NCBI RefSeq assembly: GCF_001425745.1
Contig: NZ_LMDF01000007.1
Coordinates: forward strand, 124,899 to 188,898
DNA length: 64,000 bases
Direction of reading: 5' to 3'
DNA from: Caulobacter sp. Root343
GTDB taxonomy: Bacteria > Pseudomonadota > Alphaproteobacteria > Caulobacterales > Caulobacteraceae
The position numbers were made by a program, and so were the translations under genes. Every line of letters starts with the position of its first letter. Positions within the stretch are counted from its first letter, which is position 1. Below are positions 17,059 through 24,762 of the stretch, one piece after another. The notes beneath the pieces are model-generated. The model was not told the origin of the DNA, did no database searches, and saw only the letters and a list, made by a program, of their open reading frames with translations.

Positions 17059-17862
17059 GTCAGCTTCAGCGGAGGTCGCTGAAAACCGGGCGCGGACGCC
17101 GGCGGCGGCGCGGCGGGCTTCCTCCAGCGCCATCTCTTCGGTGGTGAACAGCAGGTGATCCATGACCGCGGCCAGGTGGGCGCGCATGGCCGCACGGGCG
17201 GCCTGCGGGTCGCGGGCTTTCAGCGCTTCGACGATCCGACGGTGCTCGGCGACGACGGGGCGAATCTTGGCGTGCCGCGCCTTGTCGTGCAGCAGGGCGC
17301 AGGCGGGAGAGGTCGAGCGCAGGCGCCAAAGTTCATCGATCGTCAGGACGATTCCGGCGTTGCGCGTGGCTCCAGCGATGGTCATGTGGAACTCGCGGTC
17401 CGCGTCCTCGGTGACCTTCGCGCGAAGGTTCTCGGCGGTCATATCGTCGAGCAGAGCCTCGAGCTTGGCGATTTCTTCGTCGGTGATCTGCTTGGCGGCG
17501 AGCGCCGCGGCCTCGCCCTCGAAGGCCAGGCGCGTCTCGGTGAGCTCGAAGGCGGTAATGGCGAAGCCGGGGTGGTCCTCGCGGCCTGGCAGACGGCGAA
17601 CATAGGCGCCCGAGCCGACCCGGATGTCGATATAGCCCTGGACCTCGAGGGCGATCAGCGCCTCCCGCACGGCGGGACGGCTAGCGCCATACTCAGCGCA
17701 GAGCTCGCGCTCGGCGGGCAGGCGGCTGCCGATCGCGTAACGCCCCGCGACCAGGTCGTCGAAAATGTGCCGAGCCAGTCTCTGGTAGAGGCGGTCGCCA
17801 TTCCCGACGCCGTCATCGACGGCGCCGACCTTTTCCGCGCTCGCCTTTGCGCGTGCCGTCAT
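17056..17862 (-). CDS. GntR-family (FadR subfamily) transcriptional regulator
   Basis: A 268-residue regulator. The winged HTH (residues ~25-95) has S-R-L-P-A-E-R-E-L-C-A-E-Y-G-A-S-R-P-A-V-R-E-A-L and the wing R-V-G-S-G-A-Y-V. An all-helical FCD effector domain (~110-245) carries the usual D-x-x-x-H and H-x-x-x-V-x-A-L pattern (D-R-E-F-H; E-H-R-R-I-V-E-A-L). ATG 17862 follows TTGGAGG by six bases; an upstream in-frame start at 17919 lacks this. It lies between the GH2 gene and the TonB receptor, and probably senses a sugar acid or similar product and controls both. Confidence 0.92.
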   Translation of the reverse strand: MTARAKASAEKVGAVDDGVGNGDRLYQRLARHIFDDLVAGRYAIGSRLPAERELCAEYGASRPAVREALIALEVQGYIDIRVGSGAYVRRLPGREDHPGFAITAFELTETRLAFEGEAAALAAKQITDEEIAKLEALLDDMTAENLRAKVTEDADREFHMTIAGATRNAGIVLTIDELWRLRSTSPACALLHDKARHAKIRPVVAEHRRIVEALKARDPQAARAAMRAHLAAVMDHLLFTTEEMALEEARRAAAGVRARFSATSAEAD

Positions 17863-17976
17863 GCCTTGCCTCCAAGATCGTCTCGTGCGCCCGCCCGGCG
17901 TGAGCGCCGGCGGCGACACTCGTTGACGCCAAGCTGATTGTGGTCCGGATCGAGCAAGTTGTCAGGCAAAAAGAGG

Positions 17977-18018
17977 TTGACGCAAAAACTCACACCCCAA
18001 GAATTGGTAAGGCAGATT
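17977..18018 (+). promoter_or_regulatory. Promoter and putative GntR operator of the TonB receptor
   Basis: TTGACG (17977-17982) is followed after 17 bases by a weak -10, AGAATT (18000-18005). AATTGGTAAGGCAGATT (18002-18018) overlaps the -10 and start point and shares its two halves with the GH2 promoter. This position would suit a repressor. Confidence 0.4.
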
Positions 18019-18063
18019 AAGTGCGAGCGGTCAGGCCGTTCGTTAGAAAAATGAGGAGGGGAA

Positions 18064-20355
18064 ATGAACAGGCGTCTTCTTTGGCTGGCGAGCGCCGCCA
18101 TGGTCGCAACTTCGGGTCACGCTTGGGCGCAGGCCGCGGCCCAACCGGCGGAGCAGGTCACCGCCCTCGACACCATCGTCGTGACCGCGCAAAAACGCGA
18201 ACAGAACCTCCAGGACGTGCCCGCCGCCGTCAGCGCCGTCACTAGCGAACAGCTGGAAGCGCGCAATGTGGTCCAGGTCGCCGACGTGGTCCGGGTCTCA
18301 CCCAGCCTGACGATCACCGAAAATACCAACGCTACGGGCAACAGTATCAACCTGCGCGGGATCGGCACCTTCTCGTTCAGCATCGGCATCGAGCCCAGCG
18401 TCGCGGTGGTGGTCGACGACGTCGCGCTGCTGCAGCAGGCCCAGGCCTTCTCTGGTCTCAACGATATCGCCCGCCTTGAAGTGCTGCGCGGGCCGCAGGG
18501 TACGTTGTTCGGCAAGAACGCCGCCGCGGGCGTCATCAACATCGTCACCCAGAAGCCAACCAAGAGCCTCACCGGCTCTGTCGGCGGGACGCTAACCAGC
18601 GACGGCGAAAAGCGCGTCGAGGGCATGATCTCCGGACCGATCTCGGACAAGGCCGGCTTCCGCCTCAACGCCTTCTACGGCGACCGCGACGGCTATGTCC
18701 GCAACCTCAACACCGGTCACAAGCTCGGCGGCGACCGCTCCTATGGGGTCCGGGGCCGGTTGGAACTGGATCCGACCGACAACCTCAACATCGCCCTGAC
18801 GGCGTCTCACACCAACACCAAGACCGACGGTCAGGTCCGCACCTTCCGGAGCATCAAGCCCGGAGCGACCGCTTTTGGCGCGCCGCTGGCCCTATCGGCT
18901 GTCGGTCTCACGCCAGGGTCGGACAATTACAAGATCCGGCTCGACACCGAACCGAAGAACACCAGCAAGCAGACCATGCTGACCGGCCGCGCCAGCCTGG
19001 ATCTTGGCCAAGCCAACCTGATCTCGATCACCGGCTATCAGGACTGGCGTTTCCGCTTCCGGGAAGATCTCGACACGCTCGGCTCGCCGACCTTGCTCAA
19101 CGCGGCCGACCCGACCAGCATTCTGCCGAACGGCTCCACCGCCGGCGGTCCGTTCCACTCGACGAACTTCACCCAGGAGCTGCGCCTGGTGTCGAGCGGC
19201 GCGCGTAAGCTCGACTATCTGTTCGCCCTGTTCTACGCCGACGGCGACTCCAACCGCTCATTCTCGCGGGGCCCCAACGCGGCGACCAGCTGGGCGGCGA
19301 CCGCCGGCACCAAGACCATGGCCGCCTTCACCCAGATGACGTACCACGTCGGCGCCAGCACCCACGTCGATGGCGGTCTGCGGTTCAACCACGAGGTCAT
19401 CGAAGCCACCTTCATCAATCGCACGCCGACGGCGACGCCGCCCGCCGGCAACGCCTCGTGCCTGGCGGTCTGCTCGGGCAAGGCCAAGGATGACCACATC
19501 ACCTACAAGGTGGCGCTGCGTCAGGATCTGGCCGACGACGTCATGGCCTACGCCTCGTTCTCGACGGGCTACAAGGGCCAGGGTTTCGACATCAGCACCG
19601 GCTTCACGCCGGCCCGGGCGGCCAAGCCGGTTCGTCCCGAAACCAGCAAGGCCTACGAACTGGGTCTCAAGAGCCGTGTCCTGGAGAACCGCGTCCAGTT
19701 GAACGTCACCGGCTTCCTGACCGACTTCACCGACTTCCAAGCCCAGGGCGGCGTCACCCAGCCGGACGGCACCATTGTGCCGCAGCTGAGCAACGTCGGG
19801 GCGCTGCGCAGCAAGGGCGTCGAGGTCGAGGTCTCGGCCAGGCCGGTCCGCGCCCTGCGCCTGGACGCTTCGGCCGCCTATACCGACGCCACCATCCGCG
19901 AGTTCGCCAACGCGCCGTGCTACACCGGCCAGACGCTGGCCCAGGGTTGTCGGCCGGTGGGAGGCTCCAACTTCCAGGACCTCTCGGGCAAGCCCTTGGC
20001 CAACTCGCCGAAGTTCAAATACTCGCTGGCCGGCGTCTATGACGTCGACCTGCCGAGCCTGCCCTTCGACGGCTTCGTGACCGCCGAATACACACATCAG
20101 AGCGCGGTCATGCTCGACCTGCTGGGCACGCCGATCTCGCGCCAGAAGGCGTTCGGCGTGGTCAACGCCAGCATCGGCGTGGCCGGGCGCGACGAGCAGA
20201 ACTATCGCGTGGCGTTGTTCGTCAACAATCTGTTCGATCAGCACTACGCGACATCTCTCGGCTATACCGGCTCGTCCAACGCCGGGGCCGTCGCCCAGCT
20301 GCTGCCGCGCAATTCCAAGCGCTACGTCGGCATTCGCGCGCGGATGGGCTTCTAG
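18064..20355 (+). CDS. TonB-dependent receptor
   Basis: A 763-residue outer-membrane receptor with a signal peptide (1-24, ending A-W-A-Q). The TonB-box-like D-T-I-V-V-T-A-Q-K-R is at ~38-47 and the plug has R-G-P-Q-G-T-L-F-G-K-N-A-A-A-G-V-I-N. The beta-barrel ends R-A-R-M-G-F. The ATG follows GAGGGGA. It belongs to the receptor class common in sphingomonads and caulobacters, different from the long receptors at 723, 5409 and 51382. It is divergent from the GntR gene, so import of the GH2 substrate or product is likely. Confidence 0.94.
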   Translation: MNRRLLWLASAAMVATSGHAWAQAAAQPAEQVTALDTIVVTAQKREQNLQDVPAAVSAVTSEQLEARNVVQVADVVRVSPSLTITENTNATGNSINLRGIGTFSFSIGIEPSVAVVVDDVALLQQAQAFSGLNDIARLEVLRGPQGTLFGKNAAAGVINIVTQKPTKSLTGSVGGTLTSDGEKRVEGMISGPISDKAGFRLNAFYGDRDGYVRNLNTGHKLGGDRSYGVRGRLELDPTDNLNIALTASHTNTKTDGQVRTFRSIKPGATAFGAPLALSAVGLTPGSDNYKIRLDTEPKNTSKQTMLTGRASLDLGQANLISITGYQDWRFRFREDLDTLGSPTLLNAADPTSILPNGSTAGGPFHSTNFTQELRLVSSGARKLDYLFALFYADGDSNRSFSRGPNAATSWAATAGTKTMAAFTQMTYHVGASTHVDGGLRFNHEVIEATFINRTPTATPPAGNASCLAVCSGKAKDDHITYKVALRQDLADDVMAYASFSTGYKGQGFDISTGFTPARAAKPVRPETSKAYELGLKSRVLENRVQLNVTGFLTDFTDFQAQGGVTQPDGTIVPQLSNVGALRSKGVEVEVSARPVRALRLDASAAYTDATIREFANAPCYTGQTLAQGCRPVGGSNFQDLSGKPLANSPKFKYSLAGVYDVDLPSLPFDGFVTAEYTHQSAVMLDLLGTPISRQKAFGVVNASIGVAGRDEQNYRVALFVNNLFDQHYATSLGYTGSSNAGAVAQLLPRNSKRYVGIRARMGF

Positions 20356-20442
20356 CCGCTGGCGGACTTCGCGCGATTGGTCGCGCAACGCCTTCCCAGG
20401 GATTTCCTCCCCCTGTTCCTGGGTGTTCTCGCTGCGGCGAGT

Positions 20443-20474
20443 GGCGGCGCGCCTGATTGGCGCGCCGCCTTTTT
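20443..20474 (+). terminator. Rho-independent terminator of the TonB receptor gene
   Basis: A perfect 11-bp GC stem (20443-20453 with 20459-20469), a 5-base loop (TGATT) and a TTTTT run (20470-20474) lie 88 bp after the receptor stop. Confidence 0.9.
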
Positions 20475-20567
20475 CTTGCCGGACGACGAGGCCGCGCCGC
20501 GAGCCCATGGTTGCTCGAAGGGCGTCCGCGCTTGAGGTTCGACAGCGATGTCAAGGGGGTAGCTTAT

Positions 20568-20605
20568 AGACAACGTTGTCGTTCCAAGTTACGACAACGT
20601 TGTCG
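20568..20605. promoter_or_regulatory. Tandem LacI-type operators
   Basis: The perfect 12-bp palindrome GACAACGTTGTC occurs twice, at 20569-20580 and 20593-20604, with centres 24 bp apart. The central CG and overall form fit LacI/GalR-family operators. No LacI-family gene is in the window, so the regulator must be encoded elsewhere. The nearest downstream gene is the small HTH gene at 20723. Confidence 0.7.
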
Positions 20606-20660
20606 TAATTCGCCTGCAGAGCAGAGCGGCGGTGGCCCTAATTGGAGCCGGAGGAAGCAG

Positions 20661-20726
20661 ATGGAACCTTCGAGACACCCGGGTCGCCGCGAGCCCGCTG
20701 GCGGCCAGCCTTGGATGCCCGCATGA
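20661..20726 (+). CDS. Possible 21-codon leader peptide
   Basis: An ATG at 20661 follows GGAGGAAGCAG, the strongest ribosome site nearby, and opens a 21-codon frame rich in Pro, Gly and Arg. Its stop overlaps the next ATG as ATGA (20723-20726). It may be a leader that couples translation to the HTH gene. No homology is recognisable and it could be spurious. Confidence 0.35.
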   Translation: MEPSRHPGRREPAGGQPWMPA

Positions 20727-20977
20727 ACATGGTGCTCGTAAATCAGGAACAGGTCCTCGCCCTTCGCAGTGCGCTTCCGGCCGTGACCAAGGTCTGGCTT
20801 CAGGAGGTGCTCGGCGTCAGCGAAACGACTTGGCGGTCTTTGCGCGATGGGAGGCCGATCCGCCAATCGACCTATGATCGGTTGATAGCCAAGCTCAAGA
20901 GAACCTCGCATGGCTCCGTGGCTGGCTCGCCTTGCGGCGGTGCGTCGGGAAGCAGTGCATCCATTGACGCCCGGTGA
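20723..20977 (+). CDS. Small helix-turn-helix protein
   Basis: An 84-residue protein whose residues ~20-62 look like an XRE-like HTH (W-L-Q-E-V-L-G-V-S-E-T-T-W-R-S-L-R-D-G-R-P, then R-Q-S-T-Y-D-R-L-I-A-K-L). The last 20 residues are low-complexity Ser/Gly/Ala. There is no good ribosome site at 20723, which is why I suspect coupling to the leader frame; a TTG start at 20642 in the same frame is the alternative. It lies downstream of the LacI-type palindromes. Function beyond DNA binding is unknown. Confidence 0.55.
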   Translation: MNMVLVNQEQVLALRSALPAVTKVWLQEVLGVSETTWRSLRDGRPIRQSTYDRLIAKLKRTSHGSVAGSPCGGASGSSASIDAR

Positions 20978-21048
20978 CGCGGCGCAGCTTGATGTTGGGC
21001 TGACTTCAGAGGTTGGATCGGCGCCGCAGCGCCGAGCCGGATCCCATG

Positions 21049-21528
21049 CTAGGGCATAGCGGCATGGTCGATGCTGAAGGTTCGAGCCATGCGCCATTGG
21101 CCGTCGGTGTCCAGCTTCCACAGGATCGAGAACCGGGCCTTGCCGGCGAGCCGTTCGGGGCCTTCGCCCTTGCGCTCGTAGAAGACGTGGGTCCCTTCCT
21201 CGACCGCGCCGAAACCCGGAATGGCGTAAACCTTCAGGGTTGGGGCCACCAACTCGCGACGCGACCGCCAGGCGTCCGGGGCGCGCTTGGCCGCGCAGTT
21301 CTTGGCGTAGTCGGCGATGAAGGCGTCGCGGCCCATCATTCCGCCCTTGTCGTGGTAGAACTCCATGTCGTCCGTCACCAGGCCCTTGAGGGCGGAGGGA
21401 TCGCATTGGGCGAACATTACGTCGAACAAGGCGGAGTCGCGTCCCGCGATGGCCTCGGTCAGGGCTGGCTGCGACGGGACCTCGACCAGAGTCATGGCGA
21501 GAGCGGCGAGAAGGGCAAACGTCGGCAT
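21049..21528 (-). CDS. Secreted NTF2-like (DUF4440-type) protein
   Basis: A 159-residue protein with a short hydrophobic signal peptide (residues 1-20) and an NTF2-like fold: D-S-A-L-F-D-V-M-F-A-Q-C-D, then T-D-D-M-E-F-Y-H-D-K-G-G and a C-terminal W-K-L-D-T-D-G-Q-W-R-M-A-R. Such DUF4440 proteins resemble ketosteroid-isomerase-like folds but mostly lack a known activity. ATG 21528 follows GGAG; the TTG at 21540 would put residues before the signal. It stands alone. Confidence 0.78.
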   Translation of the reverse strand: MPTFALLAALAMTLVEVPSQPALTEAIAGRDSALFDVMFAQCDPSALKGLVTDDMEFYHDKGGMMGRDAFIADYAKNCAAKRAPDAWRSRRELVAPTLKVYAIPGFGAVEEGTHVFYERKGEGPERLAGKARFSILWKLDTDGQWRMARTFSIDHAAMP

Positions 21529-21595
21529 CGGTGACTCCAAGAACGATATGCGTCTGGATCCCGCGTCCGCCGAGCCCTGTCGCGTGAATTCGCGA

Positions 21596-22290
21596 TCATG
21601 ATTGCCGCGTCAGTTCCTGGCGCGACCAACTGAAGCGGAACGTCGCGCCACCGCCGGGGGTGTCCGCGACAGCTACCTGGCCATCGTGCGCACGCGCCAC
21701 TTCGCGCACGATCGCCAGGCCCAGACCCGCGCCGGGATGCCCATCCCGGCGGCGCCAGAAGGGCTCGAAAATACGTTCGCGGTCCTCCTCTGGCACGCCC
21801 GGGCCGTGGTCGATCACGCAAACAACTGGCTCGGGCCCGACCGTGATGTTGATCCGGCCGCCGGGCGGTTCGGCGCGAATGGCGTTTTCGACCAGGTTGC
21901 GCAAGGCGCTGTGCAACAAGCGCGCGTCGCCGCGAACCAGGAGCGTGTCGCAATAGGGCGCAAGCGCCAACTGGCGATCCTGAGCCAGAGCCAGCGGGCT
22001 GCAATCGGCGACGACATCGCGCGTCAGATCAACAAGATCGACAAGGTCCTCGGACCTCGCGGCGCTCGCCTCCAGCCGCGCCACCATGAGCAACTGGTCG
22101 ACCATCGCGCGCATGCGCTCGATGTCGCGCCGCATGCCTGCGACCTGATCGCCCGGCGGCAGGCTATCGATGCGCGCGGCGAGGATGGCCAGCGGCGTGC
22201 GCAGCTCATGAGCCGCCTCGGCGGCGCGTTCGCAAGGTTGGTCCTGGCCGCTATGTCGTCCACCTCGGCGGTGGTCAGCCCGGCCACGCC
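21596..22290 (-). pseudogene. 5'-truncated, frameshifted sensor histidine kinase remnant
   Basis: The C-terminal ~210 residues form a complete-looking kinase core: H-E-L-R-T-P with the phospho-acceptor His at 22208-22210, the N-box N-L-V-E-N-A, D-H-G-P-G-V-P, F-E-P-F and G-A-G-L-G-L-A-I. No sensor, transmembrane or HAMP region precedes it. Just upstream of the H-box a plausible continuation (D-D-I-A-A-R-T-N) lies in a different frame, implying a frameshift near 22230. The open frame running to 22618 reads through the neighbouring promoter and is not credible. No response regulator is adjacent. The break lies at the edge of the catabolic island. Confidence 0.65.
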
Positions 22291-22435
22291 ACGACGGTGA
22301 AGGCCGGCCTAACGGTAACCGGCGAAGAGGTTTTGCCACGTTAGTCGGGGCGCCGCCCAACGGTGGGTTGCTTCGTCGGCGGAGACGCGGAGCGACGCCC
22401 GACCTCGAGCATCCTGACCGAGGTGACGGCGTAAT

Positions 22436-22449
22436 ATCGCCCATGTGAT
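22436..22449. promoter_or_regulatory. Island palindrome site 1 (probable IclR operator)
   Basis: ATCGCCCATGTGAT, reverse complement ATCACATGGGCGAT, matches the consensus ATCACATnnGTGAT with one change. It ends 83 bp before the start of the first Baeyer-Villiger monooxygenase. Confidence 0.65.
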
Positions 22450-22532
22450 CTTCCAATCGCGGGGCGACGGTGACCTTGAAAGAGGTGCGCCGTGCCCAAC
22501 CAGTGGCCTCATCCTTGGTGAGACTACCGCGC

Positions 22533-24179
22533 ATGACATCGACGACCGCCGCCACGCGCGAAACCCAAGCTCCCCAACGCACCGATGCGATCGTCATCGG
22601 GGCCGGGTTTGGCGGCATGTACGCCGTCCACCGCCTGCGCTGTGAGGGCCTATCGGTTCTGGGTCTGGAAGCGGGGGGAGACGTCGGCGGGACCTGGTAC
22701 TGGAACCGCTATCCCGGCGCGCGGTGCGATGTCACCAGCATCGATTACAGCTATGCCTTCTCCGAGGCCATCGAGCAGGAATGGACCTGGAGCGAGACCT
22801 TCGCGGCCGGTTCGGAAATCTTGGCCTACGCCAATTTTGTCGCCGACCGGCTCGACCTGCGTTCGGCCTACCGCTTCAACAGCCGAGCCCAGGTCATAGC
22901 CTTCGACGAGGCGCGCCAGGTCTGGACGTTGATGACGGCGCGGGGCGAACGGTTCGAAGCCGACCATCTGATCATGGCCACCGGGCCGCTGTCGCTGCCC
23001 AAGCCGATCGACATCCCGGGGGCGGAAAGCTTCAGGGGCGAGCTCTATCGCTCGGGCAAGTGGCCCCACCATGCGGTCGATTTCAGCGGCAAGCGGGTGG
23101 GCCTGGTCGGCACAGGCTCCTCGGGCATCCAGATCGCGCCCGTGGTCGCCGAAACATGCCAGTCCCTCTCGGTGTTCCAGCGCACGCCCAGCTTCACCCT
23201 GCCCATGCGCAACCGAGCCATCTCCGACGACTTCGCCGCCCAGTTGAAGGCCAACATGTCGGGCTTGCGGGCCGTGGCGCGCAACACCTTCACCGGGGGT
23301 GTCCGGCCGCTCTCGACCCGGCCGTTGTTCAGCGTCAGCGCCGAGGAGCGCAATGAACTGATGGAGGACGCCTGGAACAAGGGCGCGCTCTATTTCCTGG
23401 GCCTGTTCTCGGACTTGCTGACCAACGCCGCCGCCAACGAGGTGGTCGCCGATTTCGTGCGCGGCAAGATCGACCAGGTCGTCGACGACCCGGTCACCGC
23501 CGGGAAGTTGAAGCCGCGCGGCTATCCGATCTACGCGCGCCGGCCGTGCCTGGACACCCACTACTACGAGACCTTCAACAAGCCGCACGTCTCGCTGGTC
23601 GATTGCTTCGAGGAGCCGATCACCGCCATCACCGAGACCGGCCTGCGGACAACCCAGCGCCAGATCGACCTCGACGTGATCATCATGGCCACCGGCTTCG
23701 ACGCGCTCACCGGTCCGATGCTGGCCATCGACATCACCGGCCGCGACGGCGTCAAACTCAGCGATGCATGGCGCGACGGGCCAAGGTCGTATCTGGCCCT
23801 GCTGATGGACGGCTTCCCCAACCTGTTCATCATCGGCGGTCCCAACGGCCCCTCGATCCTGGCCAACTACATCCGCCTGGACGAGATGAACGTCGACTGG
23901 GTGGTGGACTGCGTCCTGCACATGCGCCGCCAGGGCCTGGCGACGGTCGAGGCCACGCCCGAGGCCGTGGCGCGCTGGGGGCAGACCGTGGGCGAGATCG
24001 CCGACCGCACGCTCTATGTGAAGGCCGACACCTGGTACACGGGCGCCAATATCGAAGGTAAGCCGCGTGGGTTCCACGTCTTCGCCGGGGGGCTCAACCG
24101 CTATGCCGAGGTCTGCGCCGGCGTGGCGGCGGCCGGGTACGAAGGCTGCAGCTTCACCGCGCGCCAGAGCACGATCTGA
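22533..24179 (+). CDS. Flavin-dependent Baeyer-Villiger monooxygenase (cyclohexanone monooxygenase-like), copy 1
   Basis: A 548-residue class B flavoprotein. The FAD-binding Rossmann motif G-A-G-F-G-G is near residue 23 and the NADPH-binding G-T-G-S-S-G near 200. D-V-G-G-T-W-Y-W-N-R-Y-P-G-A-R-C-D is the hallmark of cyclohexanone-monooxygenase-type enzymes. The fingerprint F-x-G-x-x-x-H-x-x-x-W-P reads F-R-G-E-L-Y-R-S-G-K-W-P (167-178), so the His is Arg173. It should insert oxygen next to a ketone, giving an ester or lactone. It starts at ATG 22533 after a weak GGTGAG. It is closely similar to the copy at 40790, at the other end of the island. Confidence 0.92.
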   Translation: MTSTTAATRETQAPQRTDAIVIGAGFGGMYAVHRLRCEGLSVLGLEAGGDVGGTWYWNRYPGARCDVTSIDYSYAFSEAIEQEWTWSETFAAGSEILAYANFVADRLDLRSAYRFNSRAQVIAFDEARQVWTLMTARGERFEADHLIMATGPLSLPKPIDIPGAESFRGELYRSGKWPHHAVDFSGKRVGLVGTGSSGIQIAPVVAETCQSLSVFQRTPSFTLPMRNRAISDDFAAQLKANMSGLRAVARNTFTGGVRPLSTRPLFSVSAEERNELMEDAWNKGALYFLGLFSDLLTNAAANEVVADFVRGKIDQVVDDPVTAGKLKPRGYPIYARRPCLDTHYYETFNKPHVSLVDCFEEPITAITETGLRTTQRQIDLDVIIMATGFDALTGPMLAIDITGRDGVKLSDAWRDGPRSYLALLMDGFPNLFIIGGPNGPSILANYIRLDEMNVDWVVDCVLHMRRQGLATVEATPEAVARWGQTVGEIADRTLYVKADTWYTGANIEGKPRGFHVFAGGLNRYAEVCAGVAAAGYEGCSFTARQSTI

Positions 24180-24202
24180 CAGGGCAGGGCGCCCGCGCGG
24201 CG

Positions 24203-24733
24203 CTAGCGGGCGCGGTGCAGGAACGCGTACAGCGGATCTTCCGGGAAGCGGCCGCCGACGGGCGTGCGGCCGCCAAATCGCTCGGGATGCACGCCAGGCG
24301 TGGGGGCGCTTTTTTCGAGCCAGTCGAAGATCACCTGGCGGTCAGCGATGCGCCAGTCGCCATCGCGCTTCTCGAACTTGTCGAGATACCGTCCGCACAT
24401 GTGCAGGACGACGAGCGCTCCATCGTCGTCGGGCTGCCGGTGCAGGGCGGTGAACGAGGACTCGACCGCCGCAACCGACGGACTCTGGAACTTGATCATG
24501 ACGTTGTGCACATGGTGGACGCTGCGCTCGATGTGCGGCAGCGCCTTCATGGCCCAGTCGACGAAGGCCGACGCCGTGCCCTCGAACGGTCCATGCTGGT
24601 CGCGGCCCTCGGGCCAAGCCACCGACCGCAACGCCGTCTCGTCCATGCGGTCGACGCCGCGGCAGTAACGGTACAGACACTCGCGGATCTGTTCGCGATC
24701 CCACAGTTCCTGCAGGTTCGGTTGGTTTGACAT
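24203..24733 (-). CDS. SnoaL-like (NTF2 superfamily) protein
   Basis: A 176-residue protein of the SnoaL_4 type. It has an N-terminal helix with R-E-Q-I-R-E-C-L-Y-R-Y-C-R-G-V-D-R-M-D, a central H-H-V-H-N strand and a C-terminal W-R-I-A-D-R-Q-V-I-F-D-W. Members include isomerases, dehydratases and hydroxylases acting on small polyketide- or terpenoid-like rings. It follows the SDR-SDR gene on the same strand; a TTG at 24766 would overlap that stop codon as TTGA, giving tight coupling, while ATG 24733 is the more conventional start. It probably acts on a pathway intermediate. Confidence 0.82.
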   Translation of the reverse strand: MSNQPNLQELWDREQIRECLYRYCRGVDRMDETALRSVAWPEGRDQHGPFEGTASAFVDWAMKALPHIERSVHHVHNVMIKFQSPSVAAVESSFTALHRQPDDDGALVVLHMCGRYLDKFEKRDGDWRIADRQVIFDWLEKSAPTPGVHPERFGGRTPVGGRFPEDPLYAFLHRAR

Positions 24734-24762
24734 GGCTTGGACCTGGCTCACGGGATCTGGGG

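Larger units (their letters stand above)
20356..20722. other. Intergenic region between TonB receptor and small HTH gene
   Basis: This 367-bp stretch holds the terminator (20443-20474), two LacI-type palindromes (20569-20604) and a short upstream reading frame with a strong ribosome site (20661-20726). I see nothing else in 20475-20565. Confidence 0.6.

Noticed and set aside
22291..22618. N-terminal extension of the histidine kinase frame
   Set aside because: It has no sensor or membrane segment and crosses the monooxygenase promoter and palindrome site 1.
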